Shown here: piece after piece, positions 24,012 to 32,946 of the stretch | Layout of the letters: each line of letters starts with the position of its first letter | Numbering within the stretch: the first letter of the stretch is position 1 | Source of the DNA: an uncultured Clostridia bacterium | Lineage (GTDB): Bacteria; Bacillota; Clostridia; Christensenellales; CAG-314 | Assembly (NCBI GenBank): GCA_947625725.1 | Contig: CANQPI010000015.1 | Location: 1 to 43,484, forward strand | Length of the DNA: 43,484 nt | Reading direction: 5' to 3' | Program-made: the position numbers and the translations under genes | The notes under the pieces: generated by a model | Databases searched by the model: none | What the model saw: the letters and a program-made list of their open reading frames with translations, nothing else | Told to the model about the DNA's origin: nothing

Positions 24012-25370
24012 ATGAACAAAAAGTTACAAAACGTGCTTTTGCTCGTGATATTGGTCGTATTTTGCCTCACCATCTTTGCCGCTTGTAACAAAAAGCCCGA
24101 TTTCTTCAACTATTCCGACAAACAATTGGGTTTGATGGGTCAGTTGGTGAGATGGATGCACGGCTGGATCAAAAATTACGGTTGGACGGTCGTCGTCTTT
24201 ACCGTGTTTTTGAAGATAATCATGCTGCCGCTGGATATATGGCAACGCTATGCTTCTCGCAAAAGTTCGCTCAAAATGCAGCAGATACAGCCGCTTATGG
24301 ACAGTATCGACAAAAAATACGGCGCAAACACGCAGCGTTCCAACGAAGAAAAACAAAAACTGTACAAAAAGCAAGGCGTCGGCATGCTTAGCAGTTGCTT
24401 GCCTATGCTCGTATCCATGGCGATATTCTTCGTTATGTTCGCGGGACTGCGCAACTATTCTACTTACAGCAGTATCACCAATTTCAAAAACTTGACCAAC
24501 GTCTACTACGATACTTACACTCAACAGATAGAAGATGGCGACGCCACGCTTCGCGACGCGTACTACAAGGGCTATGATTACGTCAACGACAGCGGAAAAG
24601 AAGTTCATCTGAAAGGCTACAATGATTACATGAAAGATTTCGTCGAGGGGCAAGGACGAGGCGAGGATGAGGAGGAAGTAATTATCAAGTGCCAAAGTTA
24701 CAGTATCGAAACGCTTGTTGCAGTTGATGAAAAACTCCACAACAATCACGACATTACGGACGCATACGAAAAGGACGCTCTCTCGGCGGTAAAGGAAGAA
24801 TACGACAAAAATCACGAAAGTTGGTTGTGGATCAAAAACGTGTGGCAACCGGATACCTGGGCGACGGTAATGCAACCCTATGCGGGATCCGGTTTCAAAA
24901 GTCAGTTCAACGGCGGAGGATTTTCCAACTCTATCGATATTAGTGAAAATTTCCCCGACGCGGAGAATTTTTACAACAAAATTCGCGACGCCGTCATGGA
25001 GGGCGACGGCTACAACGGCAAAGGTAATTGGAACGGATTGATGATATTGCCCTTTGCCTCTATCGGTTTGAGTTTCTTGTCCATGTTTATTTCGCAACGC
25101 ATGGAACGCAAAAACCGCAAAGGCGAAATGGTGGAGCAAAATCAGCAACAAAAAGTCACCAACAGAACAATGATGATCATCATGCCTTTGATGATGGCAT
25201 GGTTCGGCTTTATCTACACGGGCGCGTTCGCTATCTACATGGTGGTAAACTACACTTTGAGCATAATTTCCACAGTAGTGTTGCGCAGACCGATCGAAAA
25301 AATGGTCATGAAACGCCTCAACAAAGAGGAAAGCAAGAACAACACCGCAAAGGCAAAATACATGAGGTAG
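24012..25370 (+). CDS. yidC: Membrane protein insertase YidC/Oxa1 (SpoIIIJ type) with large insertion
   Basis: Inserts and folds membrane proteins alone or with SecYEG. The signal sequence ends in a lipobox-like IFAAC (C25). The first insertase helix (about 55-75, WTVVVFTVFLKIIMLPL) is followed by QRYASRKSS, carrying the groove arginine R79. The cytoplasmic hairpin (KMQQIQPLMDSIDKKYG) and a second helix (about 128-146) come next. Three more helices lie after residue 340, with a basic C-terminal tail. The product has 452 residues against about 260 for Bacillus SpoIIIJ. The extra length is a charged, Tyr/Asp/Glu-rich segment at about 150-340, between the second and third helices of the core, likely outside the cell. 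The ATG at 24012 follows AGGAG. Confidence 0.93.
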   Translation: MNKKLQNVLLLVILVVFCLTIFAACNKKPDFFNYSDKQLGLMGQLVRWMHGWIKNYGWTVVVFTVFLKIIMLPLDIWQRYASRKSSLKMQQIQPLMDSIDKKYGANTQRSNEEKQKLYKKQGVGMLSSCLPMLVSMAIFFVMFAGLRNYSTYSSITNFKNLTNVYYDTYTQQIEDGDATLRDAYYKGYDYVNDSGKEVHLKGYNDYMKDFVEGQGRGEDEEEVIIKCQSYSIETLVAVDEKLHNNHDITDAYEKDALSAVKEEYDKNHESWLWIKNVWQPDTWATVMQPYAGSGFKSQFNGGGFSNSIDISENFPDAENFYNKIRDAVMEGDGYNGKGNWNGLMILPFASIGLSFLSMFISQRMERKNRKGEMVEQNQQQKVTNRTMMIIMPLMMAWFGFIYTGAFAIYMVVNYTLSIISTVVLRRPIEKMVMKRLNKEESKNNTAKAKYMR

Positions 25371-25374
25371 TAAC

Positions 25375-25950
25375 ATGAAACAAAATGACGACGTCCTCGG
25401 CGAAACCGTCGCGGACGAAACAGAACAAAACGAGCGGCAACGCGTAACGGAGTTTTTGCAAACCGTTTTGGACAAAATGGGTTTGAATTGTATGTTGGAA
25501 GTTTCCGAAACGGACGATACTTTCAATATCAACGTGACGGGCGAGGACGCTTCTCACGCGATCGGGCATCGCGGCGAAACTTTGGACGCGCTTCAATATC
25601 TGTGCGGATTGGCGCTCGGAGGCAAAAGCAGCAAACGTATCAATTTGGACGCGGAGGGCTACCGCGGCAAGCGCGAAAAAACGCTTCAACGCTTGGCTGT
25701 CAACTTGGAACAGCGCGTCAAGCGCACCGGTCGCGAAGCAAAGTTGGAACCGATGAACCCCTACGAGCGGCGTATCATTCACACCGCGTTGCAAAACAGC
25801 AAGTACGTCACCACGCAGAGCGAGGGACAGGGCAATACACGTCACGTGGTTATCACGCCCATTGCCAAAAACGACATTCTCAACAGCCCCAACGCTCCGC
25901 GCAAAACATTGAATTTCGTTTACCGCAGCGAAAAAAAGAGAAGAAGATAA
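25375..25950 (+). CDS. jag: RNA-binding protein Jag/KhpB (KH and R3H domains)
   Basis: RNA-binding protein that works with KhpA and influences cell elongation and division in Gram-positives. The 191-residue product has a KH domain with the GxxG loop in IGHRGETL (63-70), then an R3H domain at about 125-185 (MNPYERRIIHTALQ), and a basic tail RSEKKRRR. The N-terminal Jag_N domain seen in Bacillus Jag is absent; instead there are about 25 acidic residues. The start is 4 nt after the yidC stop, so translation is probably coupled. It ends the rpmH cluster. Confidence 0.92.
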   Translation: MKQNDDVLGETVADETEQNERQRVTEFLQTVLDKMGLNCMLEVSETDDTFNINVTGEDASHAIGHRGETLDALQYLCGLALGGKSSKRINLDAEGYRGKREKTLQRLAVNLEQRVKRTGREAKLEPMNPYERRIIHTALQNSKYVTTQSEGQGNTRHVVITPIAKNDILNSPNAPRKTLNFVYRSEKKRRR

Positions 25951-25994
25951 CCTCAGTACGGCGCACCATTTGGTAAAAAAATGCGCAATGGGGT

Positions 25995-26021
25995 AAAAAA
26001 AAACGGCGGGTACTAACCGCC
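25995..26021 (-). terminator. Terminator of the amaP-like gene
   Basis: Stem CGGCGG (26004-26009) and CCGCCG (26016-26021). Read on the minus strand it is followed by a long T run (25995-26003). Confidence 0.8.
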
Positions 26022-26060
26022 GCAACAAAATTTTGCGTCGATATATCATTGAATGTATCG

Positions 26061-26092
26061 GGACGGCGAGAAAAATCTCGCCGTCCTTTTTT
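26061..26092 (+). terminator. Terminator of the rpmH-jag operon
   Basis: Perfect 11-bp stem GGACGGCGAGA (26061-26071) and TCTCGCCGTCC (26076-26086) with a 4-nt loop, followed by six T. Confidence 0.9.
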
Positions 26093-26120
26093 GCGTAATA
26101 TCGTTTGTTGCCGCAGGGCG

Positions 26121-26876
26121 CTATTCCCGATCGGTTTCGTCCGAGTCGCCCACGGAATTTTGTCCGTTTTCGTGCAGTTGTTCGCGTATATCGGCTACGG
26201 CGTCCAGATCGGTTTGCTCGTCGTTGCTCTCCGCCGTTTCGTCGGCTTTTCTGCACGCCTCGCAGTTATCCTTGAATGGTTGTTCGTAAATATCCGAGGA
26301 CAGTTCGCGTTGCTGAGTCAGCGTTTTGGCGAGTTTTCGCGCTTTTTCCACGTCCGGTTTGTAACTGCTTTTGAGGCGACGTATTTCGAAGTTTATCGAA
26401 TTGAAGGTCAATCCCAGCGAGTTTTTGAATGCGTCTGCGATCAAACAACGCAGCGTATCCACCGATTCGGACACGTTGTGCGTCGCTACGTTTATTTTCA
26501 ACGTCAGCACAACGCCGTTTCTTTCATCCAGACGCATCTTCATTTTGCGAACGCGCAATCCCGTCACACGTTTGGCGCAACTTTTTACTATGTTCTTTAC
26601 GACCTTTACGCCCGCGTGAGTTGCGCTTTCGCTGTCGCAATGCAACAGCACCTGCCGCACGTTTTCCGTTTCGGAAAAATTGACGTACACAATGTACCCC
26701 GATAGCAACAGGTACACAATGGCAAGTATGCCGATCAACGTTCCCAAGACGCCGTTGTTGGACAGCGCAACGTTTTCGGGAATGATGTTGAACAAATACA
26801 ACAGCGTGGTTATCACAAACACCAATGTAATGCAAATTTGTGCCACTATGGCAACTTTTTCCGCAATTCGCCTCAT
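26121..26876 (-). CDS. AmaP-like membrane protein (alkaline-shock anchor / Asp23-related)
   Basis: 251-residue membrane protein. Two N-terminal helices (about 8-30 and 43-65) form a hairpin. An Asp23-like cytoplasmic domain follows (about 80-170: VRKMKMRLDERNGVVLTLKI, then NSINFEIRRLK), with an acidic tail rich in E, D, S and Q. This matches the layout of AmaP, which anchors Asp23 to the Firmicutes membrane; the assignment rests on layout and weak motif likeness. The ATG at 26876 follows AGAGGAG. It stands alone on the minus strand between two plus-strand units. Confidence 0.6.
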   Translation of the reverse strand: MRRIAEKVAIVAQICITLVFVITTLLYLFNIIPENVALSNNGVLGTLIGILAIVYLLLSGYIVYVNFSETENVRQVLLHCDSESATHAGVKVVKNIVKSCAKRVTGLRVRKMKMRLDERNGVVLTLKINVATHNVSESVDTLRCLIADAFKNSLGLTFNSINFEIRRLKSSYKPDVEKARKLAKTLTQQRELSSDIYEQPFKDNCEACRKADETAESNDEQTDLDAVADIREQLHENGQNSVGDSDETDRE

Positions 26877-26998
26877 AAAAACTCCTCTGGGATAGTATGG
26901 ACAAGATTAGGGCAAAACTTTCGCTTTGGCGGCGGTTGCGGTTGAAAAAAATTGTTGCGAAACGGAATATTTGTTTTTGGGGAATTGTTCAAAATCGT

Positions 26999-27027
26999 TT
27001 GCGAATACAAAACAATTATTGTATAAT
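26999..27027 (+). promoter_or_regulatory. Promoter of the DUF2798 gene
   Basis: TTGCGA (26999-27004), 17-nt spacer, TATAAT (27022-27027), with a leader of about 110 nt. Confidence 0.7.
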
Positions 27028-27142
27028 GGGTATAACTTAACAACGAAAACGACACACGTATTGCTTTGCATGTAAATCTGATCACGGTACACTTCGTAAC
27101 GATTTGCTTTGCGGGCGGTGCGTGTTTTTTTGTGGAGGAACT

Positions 27143-27826
27143 ATGCCTAAAAATTTGTTTCAGCGTATGATTTTTGCATTTATCACGGTGGTCATAACCG
27201 TACATTGCTACGTGTTTTACAGCCTGTACGTTATCAACGGGTCAACGTTTATGCAACTTACAGGCGAAACTACCGTTATTGGCGCGATCAATGCCATGGG
27301 CGGCGTGTCGGTGTTCGGCACGCCCGTGCCCATTTGGGCGGTCATTTTGATAGAGTTTGCGCTCGCCTACACGTTGGAGTGCGTCATGGGCAGTCCGTGC
27401 AGTTTCAAATTGGTAAGCCGCGTTTTCAAACCGGGCAGTATAAACCCCGTACTGTTCGAAACGGCAATTATCACCGCAACGGTAGGGCTTATGTGTCCCG
27501 CAATGAGTTTGCTTGCCGCCATTATGTACTATCCTTATTCCGTTTCGACGTTCAGCATTTGGACGTTGCTTGCCAATTGGCTCAAATTGATATGTTTCAA
27601 TTTGCCCTTTGCGTTCTTTTCGCAATTGCTGTTTATTCAGCCATTTGTGCGCACGGTGTTCAAAGCGATTTTTTGTCGCCGTCCCGATAAAGCCGCCGCA
27701 ACCCCCGACGGCGGTGCGACAACTTCCGACGAAACGACCGCCCGCGACGACGCGTCTGCCGAACGGGAAGCCGCCGCGACCGATGAGTGCGCTGTAATTT
27801 CCGACGAAACGATTGCCAAACGCTAG
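27143..27826 (+). CDS. DUF2798-like membrane protein
   Basis: 227-residue protein with four predicted membrane helices; function unknown. The opening MPKNLFQRMIFAFITVVITVHCYVFYSLYVI (helix 1 at about 8-30) and the later pairs (PIWAVILIEFALAYTLE; TVGLMCPAMSLLAAIMY; FFSQLLFIQPFVRTVF) match the recurring pattern of DUF2798 proteins common in Clostridia, from recall. The last 50 residues are a low-complexity Ala/Thr/Asp/Glu tail, probably cytoplasmic. The ATG at 27143 follows GGAGGA. Confidence 0.65.
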   Translation: MPKNLFQRMIFAFITVVITVHCYVFYSLYVINGSTFMQLTGETTVIGAINAMGGVSVFGTPVPIWAVILIEFALAYTLECVMGSPCSFKLVSRVFKPGSINPVLFETAIITATVGLMCPAMSLLAAIMYYPYSVSTFSIWTLLANWLKLICFNLPFAFFSQLLFIQPFVRTVFKAIFCRRPDKAAATPDGGATTSDETTARDDASAEREAAATDECAVISDETIAKR

Positions 27827-28276
27827 TTGCGAAACAGAAAGTTTGTGCAAATTCTCGCTTGTTGTTTTAGTGTATTTTATAAACAATCTTATTTATAAAC
27901 GGTTTATCGGTAATAAAGGTTGGTTTGGCGATTATCTAATGTTGCGTTTTTTTGTGCGTTTGCTTCGGCGGGCGCACTTTTTTGATTGGCGCGGGCGCGG
28001 GCGAATTTAACCCAAAAAGGCTCGGCGCAACGCGCAAGTTGCGGCAAAATGTTGAGCCAACGCGAGCAAAACACGGGTTTCGACAAAAATTTTCGAAAAA
28101 ATTTCAAAAAAACGGACAAAACTGCTAAACTTTTTGAAAAAAAAACGATATTTATATCGGAGAGTTTCATTGAAGGACCGTGTTTGCCCAAAACGGCGCA
28201 AAAGCGGTGTATAGGCATAGTGCGCGGTTCGACTAAACCTGACGGCAGACAATCGCGCGGAGGAGTATTTTGGAAT
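27827..28276. other. Intergenic region
   Basis: No gene seen. It contains the terminator at 27954-27983, an A-rich stretch, a small palindrome CGATAT-tt-ATATCG, and a 13-nt sequence AAAACGGCGCAAA (28189-28201) that also occurs upstream of rubrerythrin (9330-9342). Confidence 0.5.
27954..27983 (+). terminator. Terminator after the DUF2798 gene
   Basis: Stem GTGCG (27954-27958) and CGCAC (27973-27977) with further internal GC pairing, followed by six T. It lies 130 nt past the stop. Confidence 0.6.
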
Positions 28277-28477
28277 ATGACGAAAGCGGAAAAAGAACAA
28301 CTTAAAGCGGTGCAAGAAAAACATTATCGGGAACTGTACGAAAAAATTCGCCCCACGGTGGAGGCGAATATTCGCAAGTGGTATTTGATACGTACCAAGA
28401 AAAAGCGCAAGCGCACCTGTCGATATACCATATCCAAAAAAGAAGCCGCCAAAATCTTGGTGATAAAAGTCGATTAA
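28277..28477 (+). CDS. Small basic protein, 66 aa, unknown function
   Basis: Not recognised. The product is highly charged (MTKAEKEQLKAVQEKHYREL at the start, RTKKKRKRTCRYTISKKEA in the middle, ending LVIKVD), with a predicted N-terminal helix and a lysine/arginine-rich centre that could bind nucleic acid. The ATG at 28277 lies 11 nt after GGAGGAG, slightly long spacing. A strong terminator sits six nt beyond the stop, which supports a real transcription unit. The open frame extends about 97 codons upstream, but that part has intergenic character. Confidence 0.55.
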   Translation: MTKAEKEQLKAVQEKHYRELYEKIRPTVEANIRKWYLIRTKKKRKRTCRYTISKKEAAKILVIKVD

Positions 28478-28480
28478 AAA

Positions 28481-28509
28481 AACGCAAAGAAACTCGCTTT
28501 GCGTTTTTT
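28481..28509. terminator. Bidirectional terminator
   Basis: Stem CGCAAAG (28483-28489) and CTTTGCG (28497-28503) with T after it on plus and A before it. It can end both the small ORF and the convergent pepV. Confidence 0.85.
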
Positions 28510-28522
28510 GTTTGTTATCGAA

Positions 28523-29857
28523 CTATTTTGCCAAGCGGTAGATCGCTTCCAGATACAGTTGCGCCATTAAGCGCAAATTGTTCAGATCTACGCACTCGTT
28601 GGGCATGTGGATCGTCTGTTCTTCGCGAGGGAACAGCGGACCGAACGCAACGCAGTTGGGCAAGCAACGGCTGTACGTTCCGCCGCCTATGGCTATGGGT
28701 TGCAAATTTGTGCCCATTTCGCTGTTGTACACGTCCATTAACGTCGTTACCAATTCGCTGTCGGATCTTACGTAGAGCGGTTCGCTGACGTGCGCCTCGA
28801 TTATCGGAAACTGTTCGGGCGTGTTTGCTCTCAACATATCGTACATTTGGCGGCAGGAATATGTCACGGGGAAGCGGATATCCACCGTAGCGGTAAGCGT
28901 ACCGTCTTGGGCTGTGCGCAGTACTCCCAAATTGCAAGTCAAGTTTCCGCTTTCCTTGTCCGACAGCGCAATGCCCCATTTTTTGCCGCAGGTATCCGTC
29001 GCTTTGTCAAACAAAAAGTCGATCGCCGCATTGTCGGGATAGGCTTCGGCAAGCGCGGCGAGCAACGCGTGCGCGGCGTTTAGTCCCTCGTCGGGCGTAC
29101 TGCCGTGAGCCGCTTTTCCCGTGGAAACGTAGGAGTAGCCGCGTTGCGTTTTGACGCATTTTATGTTGGGATATTTGTCGATATTCAACGGTTTGTCGCA
29201 CGTTGCTTTGCACTCCGACGGCACAATGTTTGCGCGGTCGCCCGCATTTATTTGCACCCCATTTGGCAATTTTCCGCAAACGACGTCAAATTGATAAATT
29301 CCTTTTTCGCGATTGATCACGGGGAAATCTCCGTCCGGCGAAAACGAAACCGTCGGGTAGGGCATCTTGGCAAAGTAGTGTTCCACGCACTGCATGCCGC
29401 TTTCTTCGTCGCACCCGAATATCAATCTGATAGTTTTTTTCGGCGCAAAGCCCGCCTCTTTGAGCGCTTTGACGGCATACAAACAGGCTATCATAGGTCC
29501 CTTGTCGTCCATTGCGCCGCGTCCGAACAATTTGCCGTCATGTATTTCGGCGGCGAATGGCGGGTAGATCCACTCTTCCGCTTTGGCGGGAACGACGTCC
29601 AAGTGTCCCAAAATGCCTAGTACCCCGTCGCCGTCGCCCTCAAAATCAACGTGTCCCGCATAGCCGTCGCAATTGTACGTTTTGAAGCCGAACGACTCCG
29701 CAAGCGCAAGCACGCTATCCAGGCAATCGCGGATGTTCGTTCCAAAGGGCGCGCCCTCTTTCGGTTCGGATTTTTCCGTGTTGAAGCCGATCGTCGTTTG
29801 CAACGAGCGGACCATTTCGTCAAACTGTTGTTTCAATATTTGTTTTGCGTCTTTCAT
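28523..29857 (-). CDS. pepV: Dipeptidase PepV-like, peptidase M20 family
   Basis: Zinc metallopeptidase of the M20A family, probably cleaving dipeptides in the cytoplasm. The 444-residue product has the metal and catalytic residues in order: LGHLDVVP (H85, D87), GRGAMDDKGP (D117), GCDEESG (E151, E152), SFSPDGDFPV, and the C-terminal metal histidine in EEQTIHMPNE. The inserted lid domain typical of PepV lies between about 180 and 360 (GKAAHGSTPDEGLNAA). The start at 29857 was chosen for AGGAG upstream; the frame extends 26 codons further without a ribosome binding site. It is convergent with the small ORF and divergent from radC. Confidence 0.92.
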   Translation of the reverse strand: MKDAKQILKQQFDEMVRSLQTTIGFNTEKSEPKEGAPFGTNIRDCLDSVLALAESFGFKTYNCDGYAGHVDFEGDGDGVLGILGHLDVVPAKAEEWIYPPFAAEIHDGKLFGRGAMDDKGPMIACLYAVKALKEAGFAPKKTIRLIFGCDEESGMQCVEHYFAKMPYPTVSFSPDGDFPVINREKGIYQFDVVCGKLPNGVQINAGDRANIVPSECKATCDKPLNIDKYPNIKCVKTQRGYSYVSTGKAAHGSTPDEGLNAAHALLAALAEAYPDNAAIDFLFDKATDTCGKKWGIALSDKESGNLTCNLGVLRTAQDGTLTATVDIRFPVTYSCRQMYDMLRANTPEQFPIIEAHVSEPLYVRSDSELVTTLMDVYNSEMGTNLQPIAIGGGTYSRCLPNCVAFGPLFPREEQTIHMPNECVDLNNLRLMAQLYLEAIYRLAK

Positions 29858-29990
29858 TGTTGCTCCTGCCGACGATTTGCCCGAGTTGCGGCAAACGTCG
29901 TTTTTGTTGCGATTTTTACTGCCTATATTATACACAAAATTCTTTTAATGTGCTATCATATAAGAAACAAATTTCACAAAAGGAAAATTT

Positions 29991-30698
29991 ATGGCGCACG
30001 AAAATGACGGACACCGCGCCCGCTTGCGGCAACGTATGCTTCAAGAAGGGTTGTCGGCATTTCAGGATCACGAAATTTTGGAAATGTTTCTTTTCCAATC
30101 CAGCCCGCGCAAGGACACAAACAAACTCGCGCACACTTTGATCAACAAATTCGGCTCTCTTGCGGGAGTACTCAATGCCTCGGCAGAGCAATTGATGTCG
30201 GTCAAGGAAGTGGGAGAAGTAACGGCTTGCAACATTGCGTTGATCAAAGAAATTTGGCTTCGCTGCAAGCGCAGCGAAGCGGAAAGAATTCGTCTTGACG
30301 GAATGAGATCCATTGTCGAGTATGCTCGCAGGTTGCTTGTTGAGTGCTACACCGAACGCTTGATCGTGGTGTACTTGGACGAGGGTACAAACTTTCTGTT
30401 TCGCGAGGAGTCTACGTCCAACGACAGTCAGTGCGTCCAAACAAGCGTCAAAAACATAGTTTCAACGGCGTTGCGCGTAGGGGCGGCGGGAGTGGTACTT
30501 TTCCACTGCCACGTCAAGGGACCGTGCAAACCCAGCGACGACGACGTAATATTTACGGAAAAACTAACCATGGCTTTGTCCGGCGTTAATCTGGTGTTGT
30601 TGGAACACATAATTTTTAACGGATACAACGAGTATTACAGTTTTTACTCCACGGGAGAAATACGCAAACTGCAACAAAAATACAAATTCACAACTTAG
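29991..30698 (+). CDS. radC: RadC family JAB-domain protein
   Basis: UPF0758/RadC protein of 235 residues. The N-terminal helix-hairpin-helix region is at about 10-85 (LAGVLNASAEQLMSVKEVGE), and the C-terminal JAB metalloprotease-like domain carries the metal-binding pattern FHCHVKGPCKPSDDD (HxH and a distal aspartate). Biological role is unclear; the old link to DNA repair is not upheld. The ATG at 29991 follows AAAGGA. It heads a probable operon with gltX, which begins 8 nt after its stop. Confidence 0.92.
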   Translation: MAHENDGHRARLRQRMLQEGLSAFQDHEILEMFLFQSSPRKDTNKLAHTLINKFGSLAGVLNASAEQLMSVKEVGEVTACNIALIKEIWLRCKRSEAERIRLDGMRSIVEYARRLLVECYTERLIVVYLDEGTNFLFREESTSNDSQCVQTSVKNIVSTALRVGAAGVVLFHCHVKGPCKPSDDDVIFTEKLTMALSGVNLVLLEHIIFNGYNEYYSFYSTGEIRKLQQKYKFTT

Positions 30699-30706
30699 AG
30701 GTAAAT

Positions 30707-32140
30707 ATGGAACAATTACGCACACGTTTTGCGCCCAGCCCCACGGGTTATTTGCATATCGGCGGGCTACGCACGGCGCTTTATTCTTATCTTTATGCCA
30801 AAAAGAACAACGGCAAATTTATTCTCCGCATCGAGGATACCGATCAAGGCAGGTATGTTGACGGCGCGGTGGACATCATCTATCGCACGCTGCACGAAAC
30901 GGGTCTTGACTACGACGAGGGACCGGACGTGGGCGGCGATTACGGTCCGTACATTCAAAGTCAACGCGCCGACGAATACATGAAGTACGCCTTGCAATTG
31001 GTGGAGAGCGGACACGCTTACTACTGTTTTTGCAGCGAGGAACGTTTGGAGTCGTTGCCCTCCGTCAACGGAGCGCGCCGCTACGACAAGCATTGTCTGT
31101 CGCTGTCCAAACAAGAAATACGGCGCAGGTTGGACGACGGAGAGAAGTTCGTCATTCGCCAAAACATGCCTACGACGGGCAGCACAACCTATCACGACGC
31201 GGTTTACGGCGATATTACTATCGAAAACAGCGAGTTGGAAGATCAGATCCTCATCAAATCCGACGGTATGCCCACCTACAACTTTGCCAACGTGATCGAC
31301 GATCACCTTATGGGTATCAACTGCGTAATGCGCGGTATCGAGTACCTTTCCAGCACGCCCAAGTACAATTTGCTGTACGACGCGTTCGGATGGGAACGGC
31401 CTATGTACATACACATGCCGCCGATAATGAAAGACGCTCAGCACAAACTTTCCAAGCGCAACGGCGACGCGAGTTACGAGGACCTTATCAAAAAGGGCTA
31501 TCTCAAAGACGCCATCATCAACTATATCGCTTTGCTCGGCTGGTCCCCCAAGGACGACAGCGAAAAAATGAGTTTTGACGAACTCCTTGCCAAATTCGAC
31601 ATTTCAGGCATCAACAAAAGCCCGTCCATTTTCGACCCCAAAAAACTTGCCTGGCTCAACTCGTTGTACATCAAGGAAATGACGCCCGAGGCGTTTGCCG
31701 ATTACGCCACGCCTTGGATACAAAACAGTTATCTCAAAAATTTCGACAAAACGCTTGTTTGCAAACTGACGCAAAGCCGCGTGGAAACCTTTGCGGAAAT
31801 CGAGGACAAACTGCGCTTTTTGGCGGAATTCGACAAATTCGACGTTGCGCTGTACGACAATCAAAAACAAAAAACAAATGCGGATACCGCGCGTCAAGTG
31901 TTGCCGCTTGTCCGCAACAAGTTTGCCCGAGTGGAAACTTGGGACAACGAACATCTGTACAACGCCCTCGTCGAACTTGCCGCGGAACTCGAAGTAAAAA
32001 ACGGCAAAGTGCTTTGGCCCGCGCGCATTGCTTTGACGGGTTGGGCGGCAACTCCCGGCGGCGCAAGCGAAATCGCCGAATTGCTCGGGCGAGAGGAAAC
32101 TCTCCGTCGTCTTGATCGTTCCGTAGCCGACTTGGGCTGA
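30707..32140 (+). CDS. gltX: Glutamate-tRNA ligase
   Basis: Class I aminoacyl-tRNA synthetase charging tRNA-Glu. The 477-residue product has FAPSPTGYLHIGGLRTAL at the N-terminus (HIGH-type motif at about 16-19), IEDTDQGRY, the mid block DHLMGINCVMRGIEYLSS, and the KMSKS-type motif KLSKRNGD. The C-terminal anticodon-binding domain ends with the Glu-specific GWAATPGGASEIAELLG. The start follows GAGGTAAAT. It is cotranscribed with radC and the GtrA-like gene. No glutaminyl-tRNA synthetase is seen here, so it may also charge tRNA-Gln. Confidence 0.96.
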   Translation: MEQLRTRFAPSPTGYLHIGGLRTALYSYLYAKKNNGKFILRIEDTDQGRYVDGAVDIIYRTLHETGLDYDEGPDVGGDYGPYIQSQRADEYMKYALQLVESGHAYYCFCSEERLESLPSVNGARRYDKHCLSLSKQEIRRRLDDGEKFVIRQNMPTTGSTTYHDAVYGDITIENSELEDQILIKSDGMPTYNFANVIDDHLMGINCVMRGIEYLSSTPKYNLLYDAFGWERPMYIHMPPIMKDAQHKLSKRNGDASYEDLIKKGYLKDAIINYIALLGWSPKDDSEKMSFDELLAKFDISGINKSPSIFDPKKLAWLNSLYIKEMTPEAFADYATPWIQNSYLKNFDKTLVCKLTQSRVETFAEIEDKLRFLAEFDKFDVALYDNQKQKTNADTARQVLPLVRNKFARVETWDNEHLYNALVELAAELEVKNGKVLWPARIALTGWAATPGGASEIAELLGREETLRRLDRSVADLG

Positions 32141-32150
32141 CGAGGTGCAA

Positions 32151-32756
32151 ATGAAATTCAACAAAAAGGAACTGTGGCGGGCGGTCAAGTACACGCTTTT
32201 TGCCATTTCCGCGGGAGTGATACAGATCGTCAGTTCTCTCGCGCTCAAAGCGATTTTGAGTCGATTTATGGACGAAAGTCAAACCATGATCTTTATTCAC
32301 GAAATGCCGACAAGTTCTTTCATTGCCGAAACGGTCGGTTTGGCGTTGTCCATAATTTGGAACTTTACCTTTAACCGCAAATTTACCTTCAAGGCGGCAA
32401 ACAATGTGCCCGTTGCAATGCTGTTGGCGTTTTTGTTCTACGTCCCCTTTTATCCGTTCCAAACCTGGTACATTGCGGTGGTGGAGAGCAAACTTGTCAA
32501 TATTGGATTTTGGGGATTTGTTGTCGCGCAAGGCACCGTAATGGTCATCAATTTCGTGTTAGAGTTTTTGTGGCAGCAATTCGTTGTGTTTCGCGGCAAA
32601 GTGGACACCAACGACCTTGCCGCCAAGGAGCGGCAAAAGGCGCAACAGGCTTTGGCGCAATCGGACGGCGAAGCAACTGTCGCCGAGGAATTGAAACAAC
32701 CCGACGTCCCGTCGGAGGATACGGCAACGTCGGCGATCACGCCGAATTCCAAGTAG
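32151..32756 (+). CDS. GtrA-like membrane protein
   Basis: 201-residue protein with four predicted membrane helices and the GtrA family's short signature WNFTFNRKFTF between helices 2 and 3. GtrA-like proteins are thought to help move polyprenyl-linked sugars for cell-surface glycans. The last 55 residues are a charged, Ala/Gln/Glu-rich tail with no known domain. The ATG at 32151 follows GAGG with 5-nt spacing; a GTG two codons upstream overlaps the ribosome binding site and is less likely. It lies 10 nt after gltX. Confidence 0.8.
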   Translation: MKFNKKELWRAVKYTLFAISAGVIQIVSSLALKAILSRFMDESQTMIFIHEMPTSSFIAETVGLALSIIWNFTFNRKFTFKAANNVPVAMLLAFLFYVPFYPFQTWYIAVVESKLVNIGFWGFVVAQGTVMVINFVLEFLWQQFVVFRGKVDTNDLAAKERQKAQQALAQSDGEATVAEELKQPDVPSEDTATSAITPNSK

Positions 32757-32782
32757 GACAAAACAATCTCAAATCGACTTGT

Positions 32783-32821
32783 AAGTATCGATACTTTGCA
32801 TTGCAATGCACCGCTTTGCGG
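32783..32821. repeat. Three abutting inverted repeats upstream of degV
   Basis: AAGTATCGATACTT (32783-32796) and TGCATTGCAATGCA (32797-32810) are each perfect 14-bp palindromes placed back to back. CCGC-ttt-GCGG (32811-32821) follows directly. They lie about 40 bp upstream of the degV -35 box and 27 bp after the gtrA stop. Confidence 0.85.
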
Positions 32822-32857
32822 CGCGGTCGGATCGGATAGCAATTTGCGCAAAGACTA

Positions 32858-32886
32858 TTGTTTTTGTCGCAAATTTGTTGTAAAAT
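32858..32886 (+). promoter_or_regulatory. degV promoter
   Basis: TTGTTT (32858-32863), 17-nt spacer, TAAAAT (32881-32886). Confidence 0.6.
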
Positions 32887-32946
32887 ATCAACGAGTCGTG
32901 CGCCGCGTGCGCACGCTCGTAATCTTGTCGAAAAGGAGAATAAACA

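Noticed and set aside
24024-25532. 502-codon minus-strand frame opposite yidC
   Set aside because: Antisense shadow; yidC and jag on the plus strand are certain.
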